From: an uncultured Eubacteriales bacterium
GTDB lineage: Bacteria > Bacillota > Clostridia > Oscillospirales > Oscillospiraceae
NCBI GenBank assembly: GCA_934597725.1
Contig: CAKTSK010000019.1
Span: forward strand, 1-36,883
Direction: 5' to 3'
Length of the DNA stretch: 36,883 nt
In this document: positions 1 through 7,246 of the stretch, in pieces
Numbering within the stretch: position 1 is the first letter of the stretch
Layout of the letters: every line of letters begins with the position of its first letter
Position numbers and translations under genes: made by a program
The notes under the pieces: generated by a model
What the model was told of the DNA's origin: nothing
Database searches by the model: none
What the model saw: only the letters and a program-made list of their open reading frames with translations

Positions 1-151
1 GTGTCGCGACTTCATTCTACCAGAGATCTGCAAACCATGTCTCCTTTTGTTTTTGCGAAACTTATTCTACCTTATCACCGGGAAAGCAGGAGTTCACGGT
101 TTCCGCTGAAATCCCTATTACCACGTTGGAGCGTTCTTTCTGAGGAAAGCA

Positions 152-196
152 AAAAGACAGACTGGGCAGCCCTTGGGGGGTGCCAGTCTGTCTTTT
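152..196 (-). terminator. Rho-independent terminator after the SLH/C39 gene
   Basis: Positions 152-165 and 183-196 form a perfect 14-bp stem (AAAAGACAGACTGG against its complement). Read on the minus strand it is followed by a short T run. It lies 48 bases beyond the stop of the minus-strand gene at 244. Because the arms begin and end in A and T runs, it could also stop transcription entering from the left. Nothing else is recognisable in 1-151. Confidence 0.85.
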
Positions 197-243
197 CTTG
201 TAGCTTTGTTTTGCAACGGGTCCGTTTTTTTAGAAAGAATGGT

Positions 244-1908
244 TCAGCGCAGAACCATGCCGACCTGGCGCTCGTTCCAGATCCGCTCGAAGGTCTTGGC
301 GTTTTCCCAATACTGGTGGACCTTGCCGCGGTTGTAGTAGTTGTAGGGGTCGGAGATGAAATAGCCCTTGGCGGGGTCGTAGCCGCACACCAGCACGGCG
401 TGGTTGTTGCTCACCAGACGCTGGAGAGAACCCTCGATGTTATAGGTGCGATAATAGGGGGCCTCCCACCACAGGGTCATGTAGGCCACGACACAGTTGC
501 CGGCCAGCAGCTCCTGCTGGAGTTCGGTGATGGAGGAGCCGCGGAAGTCGGCGCAGACCGGCTGGCCGCTGCAATAGCCGTTGGAATACTCGGCCAGCTT
601 GGCCGGGTAGATGGTCGTCCGGGTCCGCTTGGAGGTGTCCGGCACATAGGGGGAGCCGACAAAGCCTTTTTCCGGGTTGGATTTGTGCCGGGGCAGGGCG
701 TCCAGGAAGGTCTTGATGGGGACCTGGGTGGCAAAGCCCTTGGCTTGCAGGCCCATGAGGGTGGCCACAGCCTCGCAGCCCACCCAGGCGTAAATGTTGT
801 CGATCTGGCTGATATAGGGGACCTTGGGCATCCGATAGGATGCGGCGGTCTGGGTCAGGACCCCGGCGCTGTCGGCCTGATAGGCCCCGACGGTGGTGTT
901 CAGCGCCAGTTTTCCGGCCCGATCCACGCAGTAGAGCTGGCCGTCCACGGAATGGACCCCTGCCCGGAAGGTCATCCCGGCCAGATCCACGTCGGTCCAG
1001 GTCTCACCGGCAGAAGCGTTGTGGGACACGGCAGCTTCGGCCACGGTCTGGGCTGCCCAGTGGGCGTTGGTCATGTCTGAGAACAGGCCCAGGGCGATGA
1101 CCTTTCTGGCCTGGGCGCGGTCGCCGGTGCGGCCCAGCATCCGGTTGACCACGGCGCAGGCCTCGGCGCGGCTGAGGCCCTTTTCCGGGCGGAAGGTCCC
1201 ATCGGGGTAGCCGTTGATCCAGCCCTGGGCGGCGGCAATGCCGATCTGCTGGGCGGCCCAATGGGTCGCCGGGACATCCGGGAAGGCGGCGCTGCCCTGG
1301 GCCTCGGGCTTGAGGCGGACCAGCAGGTCCACAAACTCCGCCCGGGTGATCACGTCCTCGGGGCGGAAGGTGGCGCCGTTGTCAAACAGCCCCAGGGCAC
1401 ACAAGGCCCGCACAGGCTGGGCGTACCACTGGCTGGCGGGGACATCGGTGTAGGAGCAGTCTCCGCTGCCGCTGTCGGGCTGAGCCAGCAGACGGTAGAC
1501 CACCTGGGCTGCCTGGGCCCGGGTGAGCTGCTTTTCCGGCAGGAAGGTCCCGGTAGGGAAGCCCTCCATGTAGCGCACATGGTCCTGGCGCAGCAGGGGA
1601 CCGGTGGGGGGTGTTTCCGGCGGCGTCTGCTCCTCCGGCGGTTCTGCGGGGGGCGTCTCCGGTGTGGAGGGTTCCTGCACCGGCGGGTCCTGGGCAGGGG
1701 GTTCCTGGGGATCTTCGGCGGACGGGTCCTGGGGCGTGGTCTGGTCTTCCGGCGTCTCTGCCGGGGGCGGGGTGGTTTCGTCGGTCTGCTGGGTGGTGCT
1801 GGACGGCTCCGTCTGGGCGCTTTCCTGGGCGGCCAGGGCGGGGGAGACCATCACCCCAAGAGACAGGACCAGAGCCAAGGCCCCGGAAAACAGGCGTTTT
1901 TTCATCAT
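244..1908 (-). CDS. Secreted SLH-domain protein with C-terminal C39-like cysteine peptidase domain
   Basis: The protein has 554 residues. An N-terminal signal peptide (KKR, hydrophobic core, likely cleavage after ALA at 24-26) is followed by a Pro/Glu/Thr-rich linker (about 30-104). Three SLH-type repeats follow (about 105-145, 152-200, 209-260); they carry FPTGTF/YPDGTF and LTRAQA/LSRAEA motifs that normally bind pyruvylated secondary wall polymer. From about 363 the chain resembles the C39-like peptidase family (VPYISQ start, Cys378 in VGCEA, His503 in NNHAVLVCGYD, Asp520 in ISDP), so a Cys-His-Asp triad appears intact. It probably sits on the cell wall and cleaves or binds peptides; the substrate is unknown. 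The tandem ATG start was chosen because an upstream GAGAGG and the signal peptide both fit it; the open frame extends further upstream but without a signal sequence. It has its own promoter and terminator. Confidence 0.85.
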   Translation of the reverse strand: MMKKRLFSGALALVLSLGVMVSPALAAQESAQTEPSSTTQQTDETTPPPAETPEDQTTPQDPSAEDPQEPPAQDPPVQEPSTPETPPAEPPEEQTPPETPPTGPLLRQDHVRYMEGFPTGTFLPEKQLTRAQAAQVVYRLLAQPDSGSGDCSYTDVPASQWYAQPVRALCALGLFDNGATFRPEDVITRAEFVDLLVRLKPEAQGSAAFPDVPATHWAAQQIGIAAAQGWINGYPDGTFRPEKGLSRAEACAVVNRMLGRTGDRAQARKVIALGLFSDMTNAHWAAQTVAEAAVSHNASAGETWTDVDLAGMTFRAGVHSVDGQLYCVDRAGKLALNTTVGAYQADSAGVLTQTAASYRMPKVPYISQIDNIYAWVGCEAVATLMGLQAKGFATQVPIKTFLDALPRHKSNPEKGFVGSPYVPDTSKRTRTTIYPAKLAEYSNGYCSGQPVCADFRGSSITELQQELLAGNCVVAYMTLWWEAPYYRTYNIEGSLQRLVSNNHAVLVCGYDPAKGYFISDPYNYYNRGKVHQYWENAKTFERIWNERQVGMVLR

Positions 1909-1966
1909 GGTCGTTCCTCTCTTTCCGGTCCGGCCAGGGGCCGGAACGCGGTCGTTCGTACCGCTT

Positions 1967-1995
1967 ATTATAGAACCTCGGGCGGGCGGCGTCAA
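1967..1995 (-). promoter_or_regulatory. Sigma-70-type promoter of the SLH/C39 gene
   Basis: On the minus strand, TTGACG (1990-1995) and TATAAT (1967-1972) are separated by exactly 17 bp. The -10 is perfect and the -35 matches 5 of 6. It lies about 60 bases upstream of the start at 1908, so this gene can be transcribed separately from the ABC operon behind it. Confidence 0.85.
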
Positions 1996-2015
1996 CCCTG
2001 GGCCGGACAGCACAA

Positions 2016-2055
2016 AGCGGCCTCCGGCAGAGGGGATGCCTCTGGGGAGACCGCT
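2016..2055 (-). terminator. Probable terminator hairpin after the ABC transporter operon
   Basis: An interrupted stem pairs AGCGG with CCGCT, CTCC with GGAG and AGAGG with CCTCT. On the minus strand it begins just past the last ATPase gene, which stops at 2067. Only TTTGTG follows, so termination may be partial. Confidence 0.5.
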
Positions 2056-2066
2056 GGATGGTGCGT

Positions 2067-2795
2067 TTATTGGGCGGCGCGGAGGAGTTGTTTGGTGTAG
2101 GGGTGGACGGGGTGGTCGAAGATGCCGTCCACGGTGTTTTCCTCTACGATCTCGCCCTTCTGCATGACGATGACCCGGTCGCAGCACTGGTAGATGACGT
2201 TCAGGTCGTGGGAGATGAAGAGATAGCTCAGGTCAAACTCCCGGCGCAGCTTCATCAGAAGGTCCAGGATCTGGTCCTGGATGGTCACGTCCAGAGCGGA
2301 GACGGCCTCGTCCAGGATCACCAGGCGGGGACGCACGATCAGCGCTGCCGCGATGGACACCCGCTGGCGCTGGCCGCCGGAGAGCTGGCCGGGCTTGCGG
2401 TCGTAAAACTCCGGCCCCAGGCCCACGTCTTGCAGCATTTCCTCCACCCGGCGGTGGCGCTCGTCGGGGGGATATTTGCCATAGATCCGCAGCGGCTCCT
2501 CTACGATGCGGCGGATGGAAAAGGCGGGGTTCAGGGAGGAGTAAGGGTCCTGAAAGACCATTTGAGGCCGCTGGGAATGGTGGCGGATCTCGCCCTGGTA
2601 CTCCGTCATGCCCAGGATGGACTTGGCCAGGGTGGACTTGCCGCTGCCGGACTCGCCCACCAGACCCAGCACCTCTCCCCGGCCCAGGGTCACGTTGACG
2701 TTTTTCAGCACCTGGACGGCCTTGCCCCGGGAAAAGGCGCTGCCGCCCTGGCGGTAAAAGCTGTTCAGATTGTGGATCTCCAGAATGGGTTCCAT
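2067..2795 (-). CDS. Peptide/nickel ABC transporter ATP-binding protein (DppF/NikE-like)
   Basis: This 242-residue ATPase is the second nucleotide-binding subunit of an importer for oligopeptides or nickel. Visible motifs are Walker A GESGSGKS (47-54), the Q-loop in MVFQDPYSSLNP, the signature LSGGQRQR, Walker B with the D-loop (VILDEAVSALD) and the switch His in FISHD. The ATG at 2795 starts the conserved EPILEIHNL segment and lies five bases after the stop of the preceding ATPase gene; GGTAAGGA upstream can serve as its ribosome site. At 242 residues it is much shorter than OppF/DppF (about 320-330) and closer to NikE, lacking most of the C-terminal extension beyond HPVHPYTKQLL. It is the last gene of the five-gene operon. 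Confidence 0.88.
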   Translation of the reverse strand: MEPILEIHNLNSFYRQGGSAFSRGKAVQVLKNVNVTLGRGEVLGLVGESGSGKSTLAKSILGMTEYQGEIRHHSQRPQMVFQDPYSSLNPAFSIRRIVEEPLRIYGKYPPDERHRRVEEMLQDVGLGPEFYDRKPGQLSGGQRQRVSIAAALIVRPRLVILDEAVSALDVTIQDQILDLLMKLRREFDLSYLFISHDLNVIYQCCDRVIVMQKGEIVEENTVDGIFDHPVHPYTKQLLRAAQ

Positions 2796-2800
2796 GGTCC

Positions 2801-3589
2801 TTACCCCCGTTTCCGCCTGGTTGGAATGGCTGCGATCAGGCCTTTGGTATACTCGGCCTGGGGATGGTAGAAGATCTCGTCGGCCGGCCCCTCCTCCAGC
2901 AGCTCGCCCCGGCACATCACCGCCACCCGGGTACACAGCTTGCGTACCACATGGAGGTTGTGGGAAATAAAGAGGATGCCGGTGCCCTTTTCCCGGTTGA
3001 TCTTTTTCAGCAGGGAAAGGATGCCCTCTTGAATGGTCACGTCCAGGGCGGTGGTGGGCTCGTCGCAGATGAGCAGCTTGGGCTCGGAGATGATGGCCGC
3101 GGCCACCATGGCCCGCTGGAGCATCCCGCCGGAAAGCTCGTGGGGGTATTTGCGATAAATGGTCTCCGGGTCGGGCAGCTCGGCGTCGGCCATGGCTTGC
3201 AGGACCCGCTCCCGGCGGGTCTTGGGGTCCAGGGTGGTGTGGACGAGCAGGGCCTCCTCCACCTGGGGACCGATCCGCATGACGGGGTCCATGGCGGTCA
3301 TAGGCTCCTGAAAGACCACGGCGATGTCCTTGCCCCGCAGGGCGCGCACGGTCTCCCGGGAAGCCTGGAGCAGGTCCACGCCCTCAAAGAAGATCTGGCC
3401 GGAGAGGGTGGTCTTGGCGTTGCTCAGCAGGCCCGCCAGGGCCATGGCCGTGACGGTCTTGCCGCTGCCGGACTCGCCCACCAGACCCAGGATCTCTCCC
3501 CGGTCCATGTGCAGGGACAGGCCCTTCACCGCCTCCCGGTCCGGCGGGGCGGAGCGGAAGCGGATGTGGAGGTCTTGGATGTCTAACAT
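2801..3589 (-). CDS. Peptide/nickel ABC transporter ATP-binding protein (DppD/NikD-like)
   Basis: This is a 262-residue ATPase. Walker A is GESGSGKT (38-45), with the Q-loop in VVFQEPMTAMDP, signature LSGGMLQR, Walker B and D-loop in LLICDEPTTALD, and the switch His in FISHN. It energises the two permeases encoded upstream. The start was set at the ATG at 3589 because AAAGGAGG lies correctly in front and the family's N-terminal pattern (LDIQDLHIRF) begins there, although the frame stays open further upstream. Like its partner it is short and ends soon after HPQAEYTKGLI, without the cysteine-containing C-terminal domain of long DppD proteins. This is more like NikD, so the substrate class stays open between peptide and nickel. 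Confidence 0.88.
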   Translation of the reverse strand: MLDIQDLHIRFRSAPPDREAVKGLSLHMDRGEILGLVGESGSGKTVTAMALAGLLSNAKTTLSGQIFFEGVDLLQASRETVRALRGKDIAVVFQEPMTAMDPVMRIGPQVEEALLVHTTLDPKTRRERVLQAMADAELPDPETIYRKYPHELSGGMLQRAMVAAAIISEPKLLICDEPTTALDVTIQEGILSLLKKINREKGTGILFISHNLHVVRKLCTRVAVMCRGELLEEGPADEIFYHPQAEYTKGLIAAIPTRRKRG

Positions 3590-3603
3590 AGCGCGCCCTC
3601 CTT

Positions 3604-4449
3604 TCAGCGCCGCCGGTGCTGCTGCAGCCCCTCGGACAGCAGGCTCAGGCCCAGGATCATCAGCACGATGGCCAGACCCACGAACAGGGCGTACCAGGGG
3701 GCCCGGGCCAGGTAGGTCTGGGCCTCGGAGAGCATCCGCCCCAGGGAGGCGTCCGGGGGCTGGACGCCCACGCCCAGATAGCTCATGCTGGCCTCGGCCA
3801 GCACGGCGTTGTTGAAGCCGATGGCGGCGATGGGCAGCAGGACCTGCACCGTGTTGGGCAGGATGTGGCGGAAGATGATGCGCAGATGGCTGGCCCCCAT
3901 GAGACGGGCCGAGGCCACATAGTTCAGGCTGCGTTCCTTGGCCACTTCTCCCCGGACCACACGGGCAAAGGAGGGGATGAAGAGGATGCCGAGGATGAGG
4001 ATGATGGGGTATTTCCCCTGGCCCACGATGGTGATGAGGACCAGGGCCAGCAGGATGCTGGGAAAGGCGGTGATGGCGTCGCACAGGCGCATGAGCACCG
4101 CGTCGGCCACGCCGCCGAAGTAACCGGTCAGGCAGCCGATGAGGGTGCCGAGGATGCCGCCGATGAGGACCACACACAGGGCAATGAAAAAGGTGCTTCC
4201 TGCGCCCTCCATGATCCGGGACAGCAGGTCCCGGCCAAAGTTGTCGGTGCCCAGCGGATGGGCTGGGCAGGGAGGCAGGAATTTGTCGGCCCCGTTCATG
4301 ACGGTGGTGTCATAGGGGGTCCAGACATAGCCCACCAGGATCAGGATGGCCATGAGGGCGGACAAGATCCCGCCGACCGCCAGGAAATGGTTCCGGGGCC
4401 GGCCGGCGCTGCGGGGGGCCGCAGGGTCTCGTTTGTTTGCCAGAAGCAC
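3604..4449 (-). CDS. Peptide/nickel ABC transporter permease (DppC/NikC-like)
   Basis: This 281-residue membrane protein has the DppC hallmarks: one N-terminal transmembrane helix (ILSALMAILILVGYVW), the conserved PLGTDNFGRDLLSRI segment, several further hydrophobic helices, and the EAA-type ATPase contact loop (ARLMGASHLRIIFRHILPN). I chose the GTG at 4449 because GGGGAGGGAA lies just upstream. The alternative ATG at 4488 overlaps the preceding stop (ATGA) and adds 13 residues, but has no visible ribosome site. It should form the inner-membrane pore with the DppB-like partner. Its stop lies 14 bases before the next gene, consistent with one operon transcript. Confidence 0.87.
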   Translation of the reverse strand: MLLANKRDPAAPRSAGRPRNHFLAVGGILSALMAILILVGYVWTPYDTTVMNGADKFLPPCPAHPLGTDNFGRDLLSRIMEGAGSTFFIALCVVLIGGILGTLIGCLTGYFGGVADAVLMRLCDAITAFPSILLALVLITIVGQGKYPIILILGILFIPSFARVVRGEVAKERSLNYVASARLMGASHLRIIFRHILPNTVQVLLPIAAIGFNNAVLAEASMSYLGVGVQPPDASLGRMLSEAQTYLARAPWYALFVGLAIVLMILGLSLLSEGLQQHRRR

Positions 4450-4484
4450 GTTGGTTCCCTCCCCTCTGTGTGGAAAGTGCCGGG

Positions 4485-5426
4485 TCATTGGATGCGGATG
4501 CGGGGGTCCATGTACTGGTAGAGGATGTCGGCGATGAAGTTCACCACCACCACCCAGGCCGCCAGCAGGATGACCACCGCCTGGGCCACCGGGAAGTCCC
4601 GGTTGGCGATGGAGGCCAGCAGGAGCCGCCCCAGCCCGGGCACGGTAAAGACCTGCTCGACGACGATGCTCCCGGCCACCAGCTCGGCCGCAGTGACGGC
4701 CAGAAAGGCGATGACGGGGATGATGGCGTTGCGCAGGGCGTGCAGGCGCAGGGCGTCGGCCCGGGTGCGCCCCCGGCTGAAAGCGGTGCGGATGTAGTCC
4801 TTGTTCATCTCGTCCAGGATGGACGAGCGGAGCATCTTCACCGTCATGGCGATCCGGGACAGGGCCACGGACAGGGCGGGGAAGAGCATGTAGAGGAAGA
4901 ACTGGCCGGGGCTGTCCTGGAAGGAGACGAAGTTGCCCGGCACGAACACCCGCAGGGTGATGCCGAACAGGAAGCACAGCAGGATGCCCACAAAGACCGG
5001 CGGGACGGACATGCAGATCTGGTTCAGGACGGTGATGACCCGGTCCAGCAAGCTGCCCTCCCGGCGGGCGGCGGCGATGCCCAGGGGAAAGGACGCGGCC
5101 ACGGTGATGGCAAAGGCCAGCAGCACCAGGGCGGCGGTGGCGGGCAGCTTTTCCAGGACCATGTCTTTCACGGGCAGGTCGTAGCTGTAGGACTGGCCCC
5201 AGTCGCCCCGGACGAAATCGGCGGCCCAGCGGCCGTAGCGGAGCAGCACGGGGTCGTCCAGGCCCAGCTCGGCCTCCAGGGCGGCGACCTTTTCGGGCGT
5301 GGCGTTGGTGCCCAGCATGTCGGTGGCCGGAGAGCCGGGGATGACCTGAAAGGCCAGGAAGGCGAGAAGAGAGACGATAAACAATGTAATAATGAGAGTG
5401 AGAACCTTGCGAAGGATATAGCGCAT
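4485..5426 (-). CDS. Peptide/nickel ABC transporter permease (DppB/NikB-like)
   Basis: This is a 313-residue permease of the usual DppB length. It opens with a typical N-terminal membrane anchor (MRYILRKVLTLIITLFIVS), then the periplasmic-side segment with PGSPATDMLG and the LGLDDP...RY motif. The membrane core has a recognisable C-terminal EAA loop (RTRADALRLHALRNAIIPV) and ends with YQYMDPRIRIQ. An AAAGGAGGG ribosome site lies upstream of the ATG. It is the second gene of the operon, directly after the binding protein. Confidence 0.92.
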   Translation of the reverse strand: MRYILRKVLTLIITLFIVSLLAFLAFQVIPGSPATDMLGTNATPEKVAALEAELGLDDPVLLRYGRWAADFVRGDWGQSYSYDLPVKDMVLEKLPATAALVLLAFAITVAASFPLGIAAARREGSLLDRVITVLNQICMSVPPVFVGILLCFLFGITLRVFVPGNFVSFQDSPGQFFLYMLFPALSVALSRIAMTVKMLRSSILDEMNKDYIRTAFSRGRTRADALRLHALRNAIIPVIAFLAVTAAELVAGSIVVEQVFTVPGLGRLLLASIANRDFPVAQAVVILLAAWVVVVNFIADILYQYMDPRIRIQ

Positions 5427-5488
5427 CTTCCCGCCCTCCTTTCTCTTTCAGGCTGCGGCCCGGGGGCCGGTCATGGGGGAGGACCCGG

Positions 5489-7045
5489 TCACTGGACGTA
5501 GTGTACCGTGGACAGGTCCATCACATACAGGGGATAGAACTGGTAGCCTTCCAGGCCGTTCTTGAGGACCACGAAGTCCGCCAGATCCTGGATGTAGACG
5601 TTGGCGGCGGTGTCAGAGAGCAGCTTGGCGGCCTGCTTGTACAGGTCGGTCTGCTTGGCGTCGTCGGTGGTGACGGCGGCCTGCTCCATGAGCTTGTCGT
5701 AGTCGGGGTTGTCGTAGTTGATCATGTTGTTCTCGTCGTCGCTGGTCCAGCGGTTGAGCAGGGCGCCGGCGCTGAGGGTGGCGGCGTCGAAGCCCAGGAC
5801 GGTGCTTTCAAAGTCCCGCCCGGCGTAGACCCGGGACAGCCAGGTCTCCCACTCCACCGGCTCCAGGGTGGCGGTGATGCCCACCTGCTCCAGCTGCTGC
5901 ACCAGCACCTGGGCCACGTTCATGTGGGGGGTGTAGTTGGAGGGGACGGTGATGGTCATGTCGAAGCCGTCCTCATACCCGGCCTCGGCCAGCAGCTGCT
6001 TGGCCTTCTCCACGTCGTGGGGATAGGCGTCGTTGAGACTTTCGTCAAAGTACTTGGTGAAGGCGGGGTAGATGGAGGTGCCCAGCTTGGCGCCGTGGCC
6101 CTCGCTGGTCAGGGAGAGGATCTCGTCCACGTCCACGGCGTAGCACATGGCCTGACGGACCTTCTCGTTGTCGAAGGGGGCCTCGGCGTGGTTCAGGTAC
6201 AGGGCCTGGACCAGGTTCATGGTGCCCTCCAGGGTGGTGTAGGCACTGGTGCTGAGGGTGTTGACCTGGTCGATGGTGAGGTGGACGGCCATGTCCACGG
6301 ACTCGGCGCCCAGGGCGGACATGAGGGCGTTGGCGTCCTCAAAGATCTTGAAGGTGACCTTGTCCAGATAGGCCTTCTCGCCCCAGTAGTCGGCAAAGTT
6401 CTCCATGATCAGGTTCTCCTGGACCGAGCGGGAGACGAAGCGGAAGGGACCGGTGCCCACGGGGCTGGTGCTCTGCTCGTCGTAGCCGGCGGGAACGATG
6501 GAGACCATGCCCACATAGCTCAGGAAGTCGGGGTTGGGCTCGTCCAGGGTAATGGTGACGGTGCTGCCCTCGGCGGAAATATCCTGCACAGCAGAAAGCG
6601 CCGCGGCCAGGGCAGTGTCTACCGTGGTCTCGGCGCAGGTTTCAAAGGAATACACCACATCGTCCGGGGTCACGGCCTGTCCGTTGTGGAACAGCACGCC
6701 CTCCCGCAGGGGGAAGGTATAGGTCAGGCCGTCCTCCGAGACGGAGCTGTCGGACGCCACGGCGGGCACATAAGCGCCGCTGGCGTTGGCCTTGACCAAG
6801 CCCTCGTAGATGTTGAATAAGACCTCTCTGGTTCCTGCTGCCGTCAACTGATACGGGTCAAGACTGTCTCCCAGGTCTTGCGAGATCCCAACCACCAGCT
6901 CGCCGCCGGTGATGGCCTCTCCGGAAGAGCTCGTTGTGTCGCTGCCGACCCCGCCAGCTTCCTGGGGCTTCGTGTCTCCGCAGGCGCAGAGTACAGTGGC
7001 CAGAAGCAGGGCCGACAGGAAAAGTGCGAAAATGCGTTTTTTCAT
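5489..7045 (-). CDS. Extracellular solute-binding lipoprotein, family 5 (peptide/nickel importer)
   Basis: This 518-residue lipoprotein captures the substrate for the ABC importer. The signal peptide (KKR followed by a leucine-rich core) ends in a lipobox-like L-C-A-C with Cys22 as lipidation site. A low-complexity tether (Ser/Thr/Gly, about 30-45) follows. The mature part shows the family 5 pattern: GGELVVGIS, DPYQLTAAG, NIYEGLVKAN, the LREGVLFHNGQAVTPDDVVYSFE block and the late WTSDDENN/NYDNPDYDKLMEQA block. The ATG at 7045 fits the signal peptide and has GAAGGAG upstream. It is the first gene of the operon, preceded by a possible promoter and a compact leader hairpin. Peptide is the default guess; the short ATPases leave nickel possible. 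Confidence 0.9.
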   Translation of the reverse strand: MKKRIFALFLSALLLATVLCACGDTKPQEAGGVGSDTTSSSGEAITGGELVVGISQDLGDSLDPYQLTAAGTREVLFNIYEGLVKANASGAYVPAVASDSSVSEDGLTYTFPLREGVLFHNGQAVTPDDVVYSFETCAETTVDTALAAALSAVQDISAEGSTVTITLDEPNPDFLSYVGMVSIVPAGYDEQSTSPVGTGPFRFVSRSVQENLIMENFADYWGEKAYLDKVTFKIFEDANALMSALGAESVDMAVHLTIDQVNTLSTSAYTTLEGTMNLVQALYLNHAEAPFDNEKVRQAMCYAVDVDEILSLTSEGHGAKLGTSIYPAFTKYFDESLNDAYPHDVEKAKQLLAEAGYEDGFDMTITVPSNYTPHMNVAQVLVQQLEQVGITATLEPVEWETWLSRVYAGRDFESTVLGFDAATLSAGALLNRWTSDDENNMINYDNPDYDKLMEQAAVTTDDAKQTDLYKQAAKLLSDTAANVYIQDLADFVVLKNGLEGYQFYPLYVMDLSTVHYVQ

Positions 7046-7058
7046 GAACTTCTCCTTC

Positions 7059-7080
7059 CGCCGGAAGCATCCTTCCGGCG
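7059..7080 (-). promoter_or_regulatory. Leader hairpin abutting the ribosome binding site of the solute-binding protein
   Basis: On the minus strand CGCCGGAAG, loop GATG, CTTCCGGCG form a perfect 9-bp stem. It ends directly before the GAAGGAG that serves the ATG at 7045. A hairpin touching the ribosome site can modulate translation or protect the message; no ligand-binding fold is visible. Confidence 0.5.
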
Positions 7081-7123
7081 TTACAACAAAAATAGCATCT
7101 CCCATTATTAGATTGTCGGTTGC

Positions 7124-7152
7124 AGTGTACCACCCTTTCGGCAAAATTACAA
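7124..7152 (-). promoter_or_regulatory. Possible promoter of the ABC transporter operon
   Basis: On the minus strand TTGTAA (7147-7152) and TACACT (7124-7129) have a 17-bp spacer. Each hexamer matches consensus at 4 of 6. It lies about 80 bases upstream of the first gene, in the only intergenic gap before the operon. Confidence 0.45.
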
Positions 7153-7210
7153 GGAAAACTTTCTCCCGGCGACAAATTTCCCTGGTACACGGCCCTGCTG
7201 GGGGCAAAAA

Positions 7211-7241
7211 GCCCCCTGCGGGGCGGGACCTCGCAGGGGGC
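7211..7241 (-). terminator. Terminator of rny
   Basis: GCCCCCTGCG (7211-7220) pairs perfectly with CGCAGGGGGC (7232-7241). On the minus strand it is followed by TTTTT (complement of the A run at 7206-7210). It begins five bases after the RNase Y stop. Confidence 0.85.
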
Positions 7242-7246
7242 GGCGC

